Shown here: positions 1 through 8,033 of the stretch, piece after piece
Layout of the letters: every line of letters starts with the position of its first letter
Position numbering within the stretch: position 1 is the first letter of the stretch
From: UBA6176 sp032119375
GTDB lineage: Bacteria; Verrucomicrobiota; Verrucomicrobiia; Limisphaerales; UBA9464
Direction of reading: 5' to 3'
Length of the DNA: 26,956 nucleotides
Assembly (NCBI GenBank): GCA_964430505.1
Contig: CAYSGH010000063.1
Coordinates: 1 to 26,956, forward strand
Position numbers and translations under genes: made by a program
The notes under the pieces: model-generated
Seen by the model: only the letters and a program-made list of their open reading frames with translations
Told to the model about the DNA's origin: nothing
The model's database searches: none

Positions 1-56
1 CCGCTCGCCCCCCGCTTCCCGCTTCCCGCTCCCCACTTCCCGCTCCCCACTTCCCC
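1..56. repeat. pyrimidine-rich short tandem repeat tract
   Basis: This stretch is almost purely pyrimidine on the plus strand, apart from isolated G and A. It is built from irregular 6-8 bp units such as CGCTTCC, CGCTCCC and CACTTCC. It directly abuts the IS21-type end at 57. Similar tracts occur at other gene boundaries in the window (around 10370-10430, 15360-15390 and 25425-25455). No open frame or known site is visible in it. Confidence 0.6.
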
Positions 57-416
57 TGTCAGTGCCGGTGTGAAAAGGGGGTGAAGTTGCCGGTTTGAAA
101 GTCGGGTGGCGGGGGGAGCGCAAAACGCCGCCGGAACGGGGCTTCGACGGCGTCGCATGGGAGGGATCCCAGACCCTCAGGGCGGGATGATCTGATCCTT
201 GGTGCGGTAGCTCCGGCCCTCGATCACGACGGTGCAGACGTGGTGCACCAACCGGTCCAGCAACGCCGCCGTCAGGGTCGCGTCGTTGTTGACGATCTCC
301 GGCCAGTGCTTGTTGGCCCGGTTCGTCGTCAGGATCGTCGAGGCCTTCCCGTAGCGCGCCGCCACACCGGCATTTCAGATCGGCGGAATCGACCCAATTA
401 GGGAATGGCACTGACA
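57..416. mobile_element. internally deleted IS21-family element (miniature derivative)
   Basis: The element is about 360 bp and is bounded by a perfect 10-bp inverted repeat, TGTCAGTGCC at 57-66 and its complement at 407-416. Just inside the left end are two related units, TGCCGGTGTGAAAAGG (63-78) and TGCCGGTTTGAAAG (88-101), the repeated terminal motifs expected of IS21-type ends. Inside lies only the C-terminal part of istB on the minus strand. The transposase gene istA and most of istB are missing, so the element could move only if helped in trans by a full relative. No target-site duplication is evident at the borders. IS21 family membership rests on the IstB fragment and the end structure; the name of the parent IS is not known. 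Confidence 0.75.
177..374 (-). pseudogene. istB: IstB-like ATP-binding helper protein, C-terminal fragment
   Basis: About 65 residues match the C-terminal end of IS21 IstB helper ATPases. The recognisable blocks are ASTILTTNR (the sensor-type strand and Asn-Arg), HWPEI, NDATLTAALLDRLVHH and a VVIEGRSYR ending. Walker A and Walker B segments, which lie upstream in a complete protein of about 250 residues, are absent. A stop codon at 375-377 closes the frame on the upstream side, so the fragment has no proper start; the GTG at 365 is only the first possible initiator. The fragment sits inside the paired inverted repeats at 57 and 416 and is best read as the remnant of a deletion that removed istA and the istB front half. 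Confidence 0.8.
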
Positions 417-583
417 CCGCGGTCTTGCCCGATGCGGCCGCCGTCGCACGGAGGCGCCGCACGCCCACCTTCCGACCAACCACGGACGCTGCTGGATGGG
501 GCCGGTGAGACCGTTGGCCTTATGGGTGGCGAGTCCGTCCGTCCATGGCGCGAGCGTCCGCCGCCCTTTTGCCTTGTCCGGCC
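417..583. other. non-coding stretch after the IS remnant
   Basis: This GC-rich sequence lies between the right inverted repeat of the IS21 derivative and the end of the DUF885 gene. I see no convincing gene, tRNA or terminator in it. Open frames crossing it are extensions of antisense frames over the DUF885 gene. Confidence 0.5.
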
Positions 584-2335
584 TCAGCGCCGCTCGCCCA
601 GCACGAACGGCCGGAGCAAGGCCGGGGGCGGCGCGCCGTGGGCCAGCAACTCGTCGTGGAACCGGCGCAGGTCGAAGCGGTCGCCGGCCTGTCGCCGCGC
701 GGCGTCGCGCAGGGCCAGGATCTCCATCTTGCCCAGCGTGTAGAACAGGTAGCCGGGGTCGTGGGTCCCGCGCATCGCCTCGCTGCGCGCGGGCTTTTCC
801 TCGTAGTGACAGTGCTCCCGGAAGAACCGCGTGGCCTCGTCCACCGTCATGCCCTGGCAGTGCATCCGGACCGAGCAACACAGCCGGCACAGGCGAAGAA
901 GCGCCTCGTCGGACTGCGCCAGCCGGTACTTGGCGGCCCGGATCCGCTCTGCGGGCGTCGCGCGGGCCGGGTCCTGGGGCTGCATGAAGCCCGCCTCCAG
1001 CACCATCTGCTCCGTGTAATGCGCCCATCCCTCGGAGAAGATGTAGCTCGGGAACACCTTCTGGACCGTCGTGGCGCGCGACGCATTGAGCGCGAGGAAC
1101 TGCGTGTAGTGACCCGGGTACGCCTCGTGGATGCTGACGATGTCGGTCGTGTAGAAGTTGAAGGCGGAGAGCCATTCCTCGGCCTGTTGCGGGCTCCAGT
1201 CGCGTTCCACCGGCGTCACGTAGTAATAGGCCTCCGTGGCGCGGGACTCGAAGGGCCCCGGCGTGTCCATGGACGCGAAGCTCGTGGCGCGGAACGGCGG
1301 CAGCGTCTCCTCGACGCGGGCGCGGACCTCGCTGGGGATGGTGACGAGGCGTCGGGAGACGACGAACCCCCGGATCGTTTCAAGGTTGCGGCGGGTGTCG
1401 GGGAGAAGGCCTTCCGCGGTGGGATGGTCCCGTTGGATGGCCTTGAACACGGCGGCGGCGGGCTGGACGGGGTCGATCTCGCGGGCGGCGGCCTCGAATC
1501 GCGCCTGCTCGGCCGCCAGCTCCTTCATCCCGGCCGCGAGGATGTCCTCGGGGGACGCCTCCACGCCCTCCGCCCGCAACAGGCGCACGTAGCCGTCGCG
1601 TCCGAGTGCGAAGGCCTCGGTGGCATGGGGCAACCGCTCGCGTTCCAGCCATGCCGCAAAGGCCCGGCATTCCCGTGCCGCCACCGCGTTCGCCGGCTCG
1701 AAGGCTCCCAGCACGGACGGGTCGCCGCACAAGCGCGCGGCGCGCAGGACGTCGTTCTCCAGGAAGGACGCCGTCGCCCGGGCCACCTCGATGCCCGTCT
1801 CCACGAAGGGCCGGGGCAGGATGGGCTCGAGGTTTTCCCGGGCGGCAGCGAACACCTCCGGGGCCCGGCGCAGGATGGCCGCCATGTCAGCCACCCGTTC
1901 GCGCAGCGGCTTGAAGTCGCGTCGCAGGTAAAAGCTGACGTCCAACGCCCCGGCGTAGTCCATCGGGTTGCGCTGCCATGCGCGTTCGGTCTCGATGCCC
2001 CACAACCCCTGCAGGACGGCCAGCCGAAGCAGCCGGAGGTCTAGCAGCTCCTCCCTCCGCAGCCCCCCCTCGTCCATGCCGCCCAGCAACGCACCGTAGC
2101 GGTGTAATCGGGCTTGCTCCGCGCGGACGGCCGCCGCCGTCGGGACGACGAACCGGCCGTCGTGCTCATGCCAGCCCAGCGCAACGGCCTCGATCGGGCG
2201 CGCGGCGAAATGGCTTCGGACGAACCCTTCGGAAACTTCCCGGAGCGCCTCGCCGCGGCGACCGATGGGCGCGCAGGCCGGGAGGCAGGCAAGGATCAAC
2301 GCGAGCCAGCAAGCCCCGGAACGCGGGGATGCCAT
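584..2335 (-). CDS. DUF885 family putative metallohydrolase, exported lipoprotein-like
   Basis: The 583-residue protein belongs to the DUF885 family (PF05960), predicted zinc-dependent peptidase-like proteins. The family hallmark HEAYPGH is present with His403, Glu404 and His409, in the context VSIHEAYPGHYTQF. The chosen ATG at 2335 gives a short basic start followed by a hydrophobic stretch ending LACLPAC, so a signal peptide is likely and Cys21 could be a lipid attachment site, although proline at -2 is not ideal for a lipobox. The frame stays open upstream to 2452, but those codons overlap purQ and look non-coding. It follows purQ by 22 nt and may be transcribed with it, although no functional link to purine synthesis is apparent. 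The substrate is unknown. Confidence 0.85.
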   Translation of the reverse strand: MASPRSGACWLALILACLPACAPIGRRGEALREVSEGFVRSHFAARPIEAVALGWHEHDGRFVVPTAAAVRAEQARLHRYGALLGGMDEGGLRREELLDLRLLRLAVLQGLWGIETERAWQRNPMDYAGALDVSFYLRRDFKPLRERVADMAAILRRAPEVFAAARENLEPILPRPFVETGIEVARATASFLENDVLRAARLCGDPSVLGAFEPANAVAARECRAFAAWLERERLPHATEAFALGRDGYVRLLRAEGVEASPEDILAAGMKELAAEQARFEAAAREIDPVQPAAAVFKAIQRDHPTAEGLLPDTRRNLETIRGFVVSRRLVTIPSEVRARVEETLPPFRATSFASMDTPGPFESRATEAYYYVTPVERDWSPQQAEEWLSAFNFYTTDIVSIHEAYPGHYTQFLALNASRATTVQKVFPSYIFSEGWAHYTEQMVLEAGFMQPQDPARATPAERIRAAKYRLAQSDEALLRLCRLCCSVRMHCQGMTVDEATRFFREHCHYEEKPARSEAMRGTHDPGYLFYTLGKMEILALRDAARRQAGDRFDLRRFHDELLAHGAPPPALLRPFVLGERR

Positions 2336-2357
2336 CACCCGCCACGGTGGCGTGCCG

Positions 2358-3065
<708 letters not shown>

Positions 3066-3076
3066 GGCGGCTGGGG

Positions 3077-3322
3077 CTAGGCCACGACGTCGAGCTGGTA
3101 GTCCTCGATGACGGGATTGCTCAGGAAACGGCGGCAGGCCTCGTGCAACCTTGCCTCGGCGACGGCCTTGTCCGCACCCGGTTGGAGGTCAATCTCGATG
3201 TACTTCCCGACGTGCACGGCCCCGATTCCCTCGTAGCCCATGTGGGCGAGGGCTCCTTGCACGGTCTTCCCCTGGGGATCCAGCACGGCCTTCTTCGGGG
3301 TGATGATGATCTTTGCTTTCAT
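3077..3322 (-). CDS. purS: phosphoribosylformylglycinamidine synthase subunit PurS
   Basis: PurS is a small structural subunit that bridges PurQ and small PurL in the multi-protein FGAM synthase. The 81-residue product begins MKAKIIITPKKAVLDPQG and contains the family pattern VLDPQGKTVQGAL-MGY, then VGKYIEIDL in the second strand, and ends near CRRFLSNPVIEDYQL. The ATG at 3322 is chosen because it gives the standard 80-85 residue length; the frame is open further upstream to 3496, but the added residues are unlike PurS and would run into the preceding gene. No strong Shine-Dalgarno sequence is visible. It is followed 11 nt later by purQ, with which it surely forms an operon. Confidence 0.93.
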   Translation of the reverse strand: MKAKIIITPKKAVLDPQGKTVQGALAHMGYEGIGAVHVGKYIEIDLQPGADKAVAEARLHEACRRFLSNPVIEDYQLDVVA

Positions 3323-3482
3323 GAAAAACGGGCCTGGGCCCCGAGGACGTCCAAGGGCCATGATGACGGAACGGTCAGGAATCCTCCGGCCATGGCCCGC
3401 GCCCGGAGCGGCGCAACGGGAGAACGAGGGACCGAGCCTTCCCACCCCACGGCCAACGGGGGAACCACGACGGCAAACGGTC

Positions 3483-4379
3483 TCAAGGGGCCACAAGCCG
3501 AACCAAGACGCGGGAAGGAACCACGCTCAGGTTCAAGCGGACATAGACCACGTCCGTGCTGTTCACGTAGCCATCCCGGCTGACGTCATAGGGGGACGTG
3601 ACGGGAGCGGGATCAATGCTGGCGTTCAGGCGAGTCGCGGTGACATCGACGGCATTGACCTCGAAGTTCGTGGCGGAGTCACCGGTGTCTCCGATGGAGT
3701 TGCCGAAGTAAAACACGTCATCGTCGGCAAGGCCCGACTGGGGGGTGGCCTTGATCGTGGTCTGGACCCACTGGTTCTGGATGGTGCCACTGGCCCATGC
3801 GAGGGTGACGCGGTCGCTGCCACCCGCGCCGGCGCCGCGGCGCACGGTGACGGTCGGGGTGGGGGCGTTGGCCCAGGTGGCGGGCGTCTGCGAGTTGCCC
3901 AGCTTCACTTGGATGTCCGAGTCGGTGATGTCCTCGGGCAGCGCCTCCACGTCAATCATGAGCCCCGTGATGCCGAACGGGTAGCTGGTGATGTTGGCAA
4001 AGCTGGCCGTCTGGCCTGGGAGCAACGCCGACTTGTCGGTCGCAAGGGCCGCGTCGTCCGCGGCATCGGCGCTAAGGCCGTCACCGCCCAAGCCCGAGCC
4101 TCCATAGAAGATCCTGCGTCCGCCCGACACGATCCGCGTCTGGAAACCCGCCAAGCCCGGTTGGCTCAACTGGCCGGAGTTGACGGAAAAGGTGCCGCCT
4201 GAAAACGACCCGGCGTCGATCTGGCCCACCACATCCCAGACACCGAAGGAACCGCCGCTGGCACTGCCGGCACCGGCCGACGGGACATCCCAATCCACCG
4301 AGTACGAGGGCGAAGCCATCGCCGTGCCGTGGACGATGCCCCAACACGCCAACACCAGACCTGTCTTGAGTGCTTTCAT
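3483..4379 (-). CDS. secreted protein with dockerin-like C-terminal module
   Basis: The 298-residue product begins with a signal peptide (MKALKTGLVLACWGIVHGTAMA) and is therefore exported. Residues roughly 110-220 resemble an extracellular beta-sandwich, containing DRVTLAWASGTIQNQWVQTTI and VFYFGNSIGDTGDS. Residues about 225-285 resemble a dockerin-type calcium module: a first half NFEVNAVDVTATRLN, then a second half SPYDVSRDGYVNSTDVVYVRLN with an Asp-x-Asn/Arg-x-Asp-Gly-x-Val-Asn pattern. Modules of this form are common at the C-termini of secreted proteins in Planctomycetota and Verrucomicrobiota, where the partner is usually unknown. Its ATG overlaps the stop of the upstream YwqK-like gene (ATGA at 4379-4376), so the two are translationally coupled. 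The exact ligand or role is not known. Confidence 0.75.
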   Translation of the reverse strand: MKALKTGLVLACWGIVHGTAMASPSYSVDWDVPSAGAGSASGGSFGVWDVVGQIDAGSFSGGTFSVNSGQLSQPGLAGFQTRIVSGGRRIFYGGSGLGGDGLSADAADDAALATDKSALLPGQTASFANITSYPFGITGLMIDVEALPEDITDSDIQVKLGNSQTPATWANAPTPTVTVRRGAGAGGSDRVTLAWASGTIQNQWVQTTIKATPQSGLADDDVFYFGNSIGDTGDSATNFEVNAVDVTATRLNASIDPAPVTSPYDVSRDGYVNSTDVVYVRLNLSVVPSRVLVRLVAP

Positions 4380-4999
4380 TGCCCGTTCGGGGCCATTCCG
4401 CCCCCGCCCCCGGGCATTGTCAAGGACCGCGCCGCAGGCTTTTCAACGTTGAAGAACCGTTGCGTTACCACCTGCCCGGCCTGGAGCACGGCCTCGGCCT
4501 TCGGGCTGCCGTCGGGGTTGAACGACTTTGCCAAGCCGTCGGGCTGCCCCGCCTTCATCGGGATTTCCTCTGCCAATCCTCCCTCCGGATGCCAACGACG
4601 AAAGACGCCCTCGATCACGCCGCGAACAATCTGCGCCTCCGACTGGCGCTCGCCGTTCTCATGCCACTTGGTGCGCACCCCATGGGACACCCCCGCCTCG
4701 AAGTGCTCCAACACCTGCAACTGTCCGTTCGGATACCACCCCCGCGACTCGCCCTGCAGCTTGCCCTCCTTCACCCCGGAGCGGGACCGCACCCCGCCGT
4801 CGGGGTACCGCTCGAGGACGATCCCGGTGAACGGCGTCGGTGCGTTGGTCAGGTACAGCCGCTCGTCCTTGAGCACCAACGACTCGCGTGACACCTCCGG
4901 CCCTTCAACCACCCCGGACTGGCGCGTCTTCCACCACCAGGCACCGCCCCCGGCCAGCATCAAGGCCAGCCCCAGCCACGCCAGGCCGCGCACCCGCAT
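4376..4999 (-). CDS. membrane-anchored YwqK/MORN-type repeat protein
   Basis: The 207-residue product has an N-terminal hydrophobic segment (residues 5-24, GLAWLGLALMLAGGGAWWW), so it is a signal-anchored or exported protein. After it come about five repeats of the toxin-antitoxin YwqK/MORN-variant type, with motifs such as YPDGGVRSRS, GWYPNGQLQVLEHF, KWHENGERQSEA, RRWHPEGGLAEE and FNPDGSPKAEA. This fold is built from short beta hairpins and its function is mostly unknown. The ATG at 4999 is chosen because it starts directly before the hydrophobic segment; a GGAGG (complement of 5013-5017) lies 13 nt upstream, slightly far. Its stop overlaps the start of the dockerin-like gene. The name antitoxin is historical for this repeat family, and I see no toxin next to it. 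Confidence 0.8.
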   Translation of the reverse strand: MRVRGLAWLGLALMLAGGGAWWWKTRQSGVVEGPEVSRESLVLKDERLYLTNAPTPFTGIVLERYPDGGVRSRSGVKEGKLQGESRGWYPNGQLQVLEHFEAGVSHGVRTKWHENGERQSEAQIVRGVIEGVFRRWHPEGGLAEEIPMKAGQPDGLAKSFNPDGSPKAEAVLQAGQVVTQRFFNVEKPAARSLTMPGGGGGMAPNGQ

Positions 5000-5680
5000 C
5001 GCACCATGGAATCCTCCAAGCCACCGTCGGTCAGGACCTGCGCTCAACTGCATGTCCCTAGCTAACCCAAGGCGCGCCGCCTTGTCACCTGTCGGGCTCC
5101 ACCCAAGGTCGCCTGGCAACGACTCACGCGCGCGCCTCGTTACGCAAGCGGGCCCGCGATCCGCGCCATGGCCATGCGAAGCCACGGTCCCCGTCACGCC
5201 ACCCCCGGCGTTGCTCGCCGTCCCGCCTTGGGTTCACGGAACCCTTGCGTGGGGCGGTGCCACGTCACCCACCGCTCCGCGACCGGCACGTGTTGGCGCG
5301 CATCGTCGCAACTCGTTCCGAATCCATCGTCGGCCGGGTGCGCATGCATCATCCTGAAATCGGCCGTCAAAGAGGGTGCCAAAACGAGGAAACGCCCTTC
5401 CCATCGGGTCGGATGGGCTCATGGACAGGAACCCAGGGGTTCACCCTGCGGGTGAGGTCGAGGTAGGCCCGGTTCGGCTGAAGGCCGGGTCCCCTGACCC
5501 GGCGCACGGGGCACGAGGCATCGCCGCCGCCGCGTGAGGGCACGCGGCTTACAGACGGACCCACTGCCGTTTCTAGGATCATGCGCGGAGGGCGCGCCCC
5601 TTTCCGGAATGGCCATGCCCCGGCCCTTCATGACAGCCTGCCAACGAGTCGTTCGTCACACGCATCCGGTCCTCCACGCC
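5000..5680. other. long intergenic region between divergent genes
   Basis: About 680 nt separate the divergent YwqK-like gene and the dipeptidyl peptidase gene, so promoters for both presumably lie here. I see no convincing protein gene or tRNA. Two short hairpins are visible near the right part, TCACCC/GGGTGA at 5441-5455 and an 8-bp stem at 5484-5503. Open frames across the region have no recognisable protein character. No sigma-70 consensus pair stands out. Confidence 0.6.
5484..5503. other. GC-rich hairpin in intergenic region
   Basis: GCCGGGTC (5484-5491) pairs with GACCCGGC (5496-5503) around a 4-nt loop. No T-run follows on either strand, so it is not a classical intrinsic terminator. 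The left arm could also pair with CCCGG at 5468-5472, giving two mutually exclusive stems in the leader of the downstream peptidase gene. A regulatory role is speculation. Confidence 0.35.
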
Positions 5681-7969
5681 ATGATTCCCCGAAAGGTTCC
5701 CGCGCTCGCCCCGCTCGCCGTCCTCGCCTGCCTGTCGGCGCTTGCCCTCCATGCGGCGCCCGCCGAGACCGGCGACAGCAACCGTCCCACCAACGCATCG
5801 CCCGCGCTCTCCATCACGCGCATCTTCGACTCTGCCGAGTTCAACGCCGAGTCCTTCGACGGGCGTTGGCTGCCCGACGAGCCCGCGTACACCACCCGCG
5901 AGCCCGCGCGCGACAACGGCCCCGGAAAGGACATCGTCCGCAACGACCCCGCCTCCGGCACCCAGGTCGTCCTCGTCCCCTCCCGCGACCTCATCCCGCC
6001 CGGCCAGTCCTCGCCCCTCGCCGTCGAGGACCACGCATGGTCCCGGGACCGGTCCCGGCTCCTCGTCTTCACCCAGTCCCAGCGCGTGTGGCGCACCCAC
6101 AGCCGGGGTGATTACTGGGTCCTCGACCGCTCCAGCCGCGAGCTGTCCCGCCTCGGCGGCGACGCCCCGGCCTCCTCCTTGATGTTCGCCAAGTTCTCGC
6201 CCGACGGCGGCAGGGTCGCCTACGTGCGAGAACGCAACCTGTACGTCGAGGACCTCCGCACCCACGCCATCACCGCCCTCACCACGAACCGCTCCCCGAA
6301 CGTCATCAACGGCACGTTCGACTGGGTGTACGAGGAGGAGTTCGGGTTGCGCGATGGCTTCCGCTGGTCCCCCGACGGTTCCCGCATCGCGTTCTGGCAA
6401 CTCGACACCTCCGGCGTCCGCGAGGTGCCCCTCGTCAACAACACGGATGGCCTCTATCCCAAGGTCCAATGGATCCCCTACCCCAAGACGGGCGACCTCA
6501 ACCCCGCGTGCCGCGTCGGGGTGGTCGAGGTTGCCACCGGGGAGATCCGTTGGTTGCCGGTCCCGGGCGACCCGCGCGCGCACTACGTCTTTGACCTTCA
6601 ATGGCCGGACGCCTCGCCCTTCGTCTTTCTCCAACAGCTCAACCGACGCCAGGACACCAACCGGATGTTCCTCGCCGACCCCGTCACCCTGGCCACGCGC
6701 GAGTTCCTCGTGGACCGCGACGACGCCTGGGTGGACTCCGACCACCGGCCCGTCTGGTTCCAGGACGGCAAGCGGTTCCTGTTTTGGTCCCAGCGGGACG
6801 GATGGCGGCACCTGCACCTGGCCCATGCCGGCGAAGCCAAGGCGCGCACCGTCACCCAGGGCGACTTCGACGTCACCGAGCTGGTCCACCTCGATGAAGC
6901 CAAGGGCCACGTGTACTTCATCGCCTCACCCAGCAACCCCACCCAACGCCACCTCTTCCGCATCGACCTCGACGGCCGCCACCTCCAGCGCATCACCCCC
7001 AAGGACGCCCAAGGCTCCCATGCCTACGTCGTGTCCCACGATGGCCGGTGGGCGTTCCACACCCATTCGTCCTTCCTCCAACCCCCAGTCACCGACCTCG
7101 TCTCCTTGCCCGACCACAAGTCCGTCCGCGTCCTCAAGGACAACCAGGCCCTGAAGGAAAAGCTCGCGGCCCTCGAACTGCCCAAGGCCGACTTCCTCCG
7201 CGTCCGCGCCGGAACCAACGTGGAGATCGATGGATGGCGCATCCGCCCCCCCAAGACGGAGCCCGGCCGCAAGTACCCCGTCCTCGTCCATGTGTACGGC
7301 GAGCCCGCCGGTTCCACCGTGCGCGACGCATGGGGCGGCAAGAACCTCCTGTGGCACCTCATGCTGGCCCAGCAAGGCTACAACGTCCTCAGCTTTGACA
7401 ACCGCGGCACCGCCGCCCCCCGCGGGCGCGCGTGGGCCAAGTCCATCCACCGCAAGGTCGGCGTGCTGGCCTCGCAGGACCAAGCGGACGCGCTCCAGCA
7501 CGTGCTCGCAAAACATCCGGACCTCGACGCCGGCCGCGTCGCCATCTGGGGATGGAGCGGCGGCGGCTCCATGACCCTCAACGCCCTCTTCCGTCACCCG
7601 CAGCTCTACCACGCCGGCATCGCCGTCGCCGCCGTCCCCGACATGCGCCAGTACGACACCATCTACCAGGAACGCTACATGGGCCTCCCCGACGACAACG
7701 CCGAGGCTTACCGCGCCGGGTCGCCCGTCCACTTCGCCCATCAACTCCAAGGCCGCCTCCTCGTCATCCACGGAACCGGCGACGACAACTGCCATTACCA
7801 AGGCTTCGAGGATCTCATCGACACCCTCATCCGGCACAAGAAGCCCTTCCAAATGATGGCCTATCCCAACCGCTCCCATTCCATCAGCGAGGGCGAGGGC
7901 ACCGCCGTCCACCTGCGCGAGACGATGACGCGCTTCCTCCACGAGGCCGTGCCGCCAGGGCCGCGCTGA
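5681..7969 (+). CDS. dipeptidyl peptidase IV family serine peptidase (S9B)
   Basis: The 762-residue exported peptidase removes X-Pro or X-Ala dipeptides from peptide N-termini. The catalytic triad is clear: Ser626 in GWSGGG, Asp701 in HGTGDDN and His733 in RSHS, with spacing close to human DPP4 (630, 708, 740). The double-glutamate motif that binds the substrate N-terminus is present as DWVYEEE (214-220). An N-terminal eight-bladed propeller (about 60-480) precedes the alpha/beta hydrolase domain (about 500-762). ATG 5681 is preferred over the in-frame start at 5534 because it opens directly onto a signal peptide (residues 1-27, ending ALHAAPAE). The gene converges on an OPT oligopeptide transporter, which fits a role in secreted or periplasmic peptide digestion followed by uptake. 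Confidence 0.95.
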   Translation: MIPRKVPALAPLAVLACLSALALHAAPAETGDSNRPTNASPALSITRIFDSAEFNAESFDGRWLPDEPAYTTREPARDNGPGKDIVRNDPASGTQVVLVPSRDLIPPGQSSPLAVEDHAWSRDRSRLLVFTQSQRVWRTHSRGDYWVLDRSSRELSRLGGDAPASSLMFAKFSPDGGRVAYVRERNLYVEDLRTHAITALTTNRSPNVINGTFDWVYEEEFGLRDGFRWSPDGSRIAFWQLDTSGVREVPLVNNTDGLYPKVQWIPYPKTGDLNPACRVGVVEVATGEIRWLPVPGDPRAHYVFDLQWPDASPFVFLQQLNRRQDTNRMFLADPVTLATREFLVDRDDAWVDSDHRPVWFQDGKRFLFWSQRDGWRHLHLAHAGEAKARTVTQGDFDVTELVHLDEAKGHVYFIASPSNPTQRHLFRIDLDGRHLQRITPKDAQGSHAYVVSHDGRWAFHTHSSFLQPPVTDLVSLPDHKSVRVLKDNQALKEKLAALELPKADFLRVRAGTNVEIDGWRIRPPKTEPGRKYPVLVHVYGEPAGSTVRDAWGGKNLLWHLMLAQQGYNVLSFDNRGTAAPRGRAWAKSIHRKVGVLASQDQADALQHVLAKHPDLDAGRVAIWGWSGGGSMTLNALFRHPQLYHAGIAVAAVPDMRQYDTIYQERYMGLPDDNAEAYRAGSPVHFAHQLQGRLLVIHGTGDDNCHYQGFEDLIDTLIRHKKPFQMMAYPNRSHSISEGEGTAVHLRETMTRFLHEAVPPGPR

Positions 7970-7999
7970 CCGCGTCGCCCGCGTCGCACGGCACAGGGC

Positions 8000-8020
8000 A
8001 GGCCGGGCCGCGACCGGCCT
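8000..8020. terminator. possible bidirectional hairpin between convergent genes
   Basis: AGGCCGG (8000-8006) can pair with CCGGCCT (8014-8020) over a 7-nt loop. It lies in the 64-nt gap where the dipeptidyl peptidase gene and the OPT transporter gene converge, the expected place for a shared terminator. There is no T-run, so this is a weak call based on position and symmetry. Confidence 0.35.
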
Positions 8021-8033
8021 CCCAACGAGGTCG

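Noticed and set aside
545..2044. Long plus-strand open frame (about 500 codons) across the DUF885 gene
   Set aside because: It is antisense to a clear DUF885 protein with HEAYPGH, has Arg/Gly/Ala/Leu-rich composition with no domain, and is explained by high GC at third positions.
3240..4202. Plus-strand open frame over purS and the dockerin-like gene
   Set aside because: It is antisense to two recognisable genes and has no start context or domain.
4376..4999. Antitoxin of a toxin-antitoxin pair (YwqK naming)
   Set aside because: There is no adjacent toxin-like gene; the repeat family is broad and the N-terminal anchor suggests an envelope protein.
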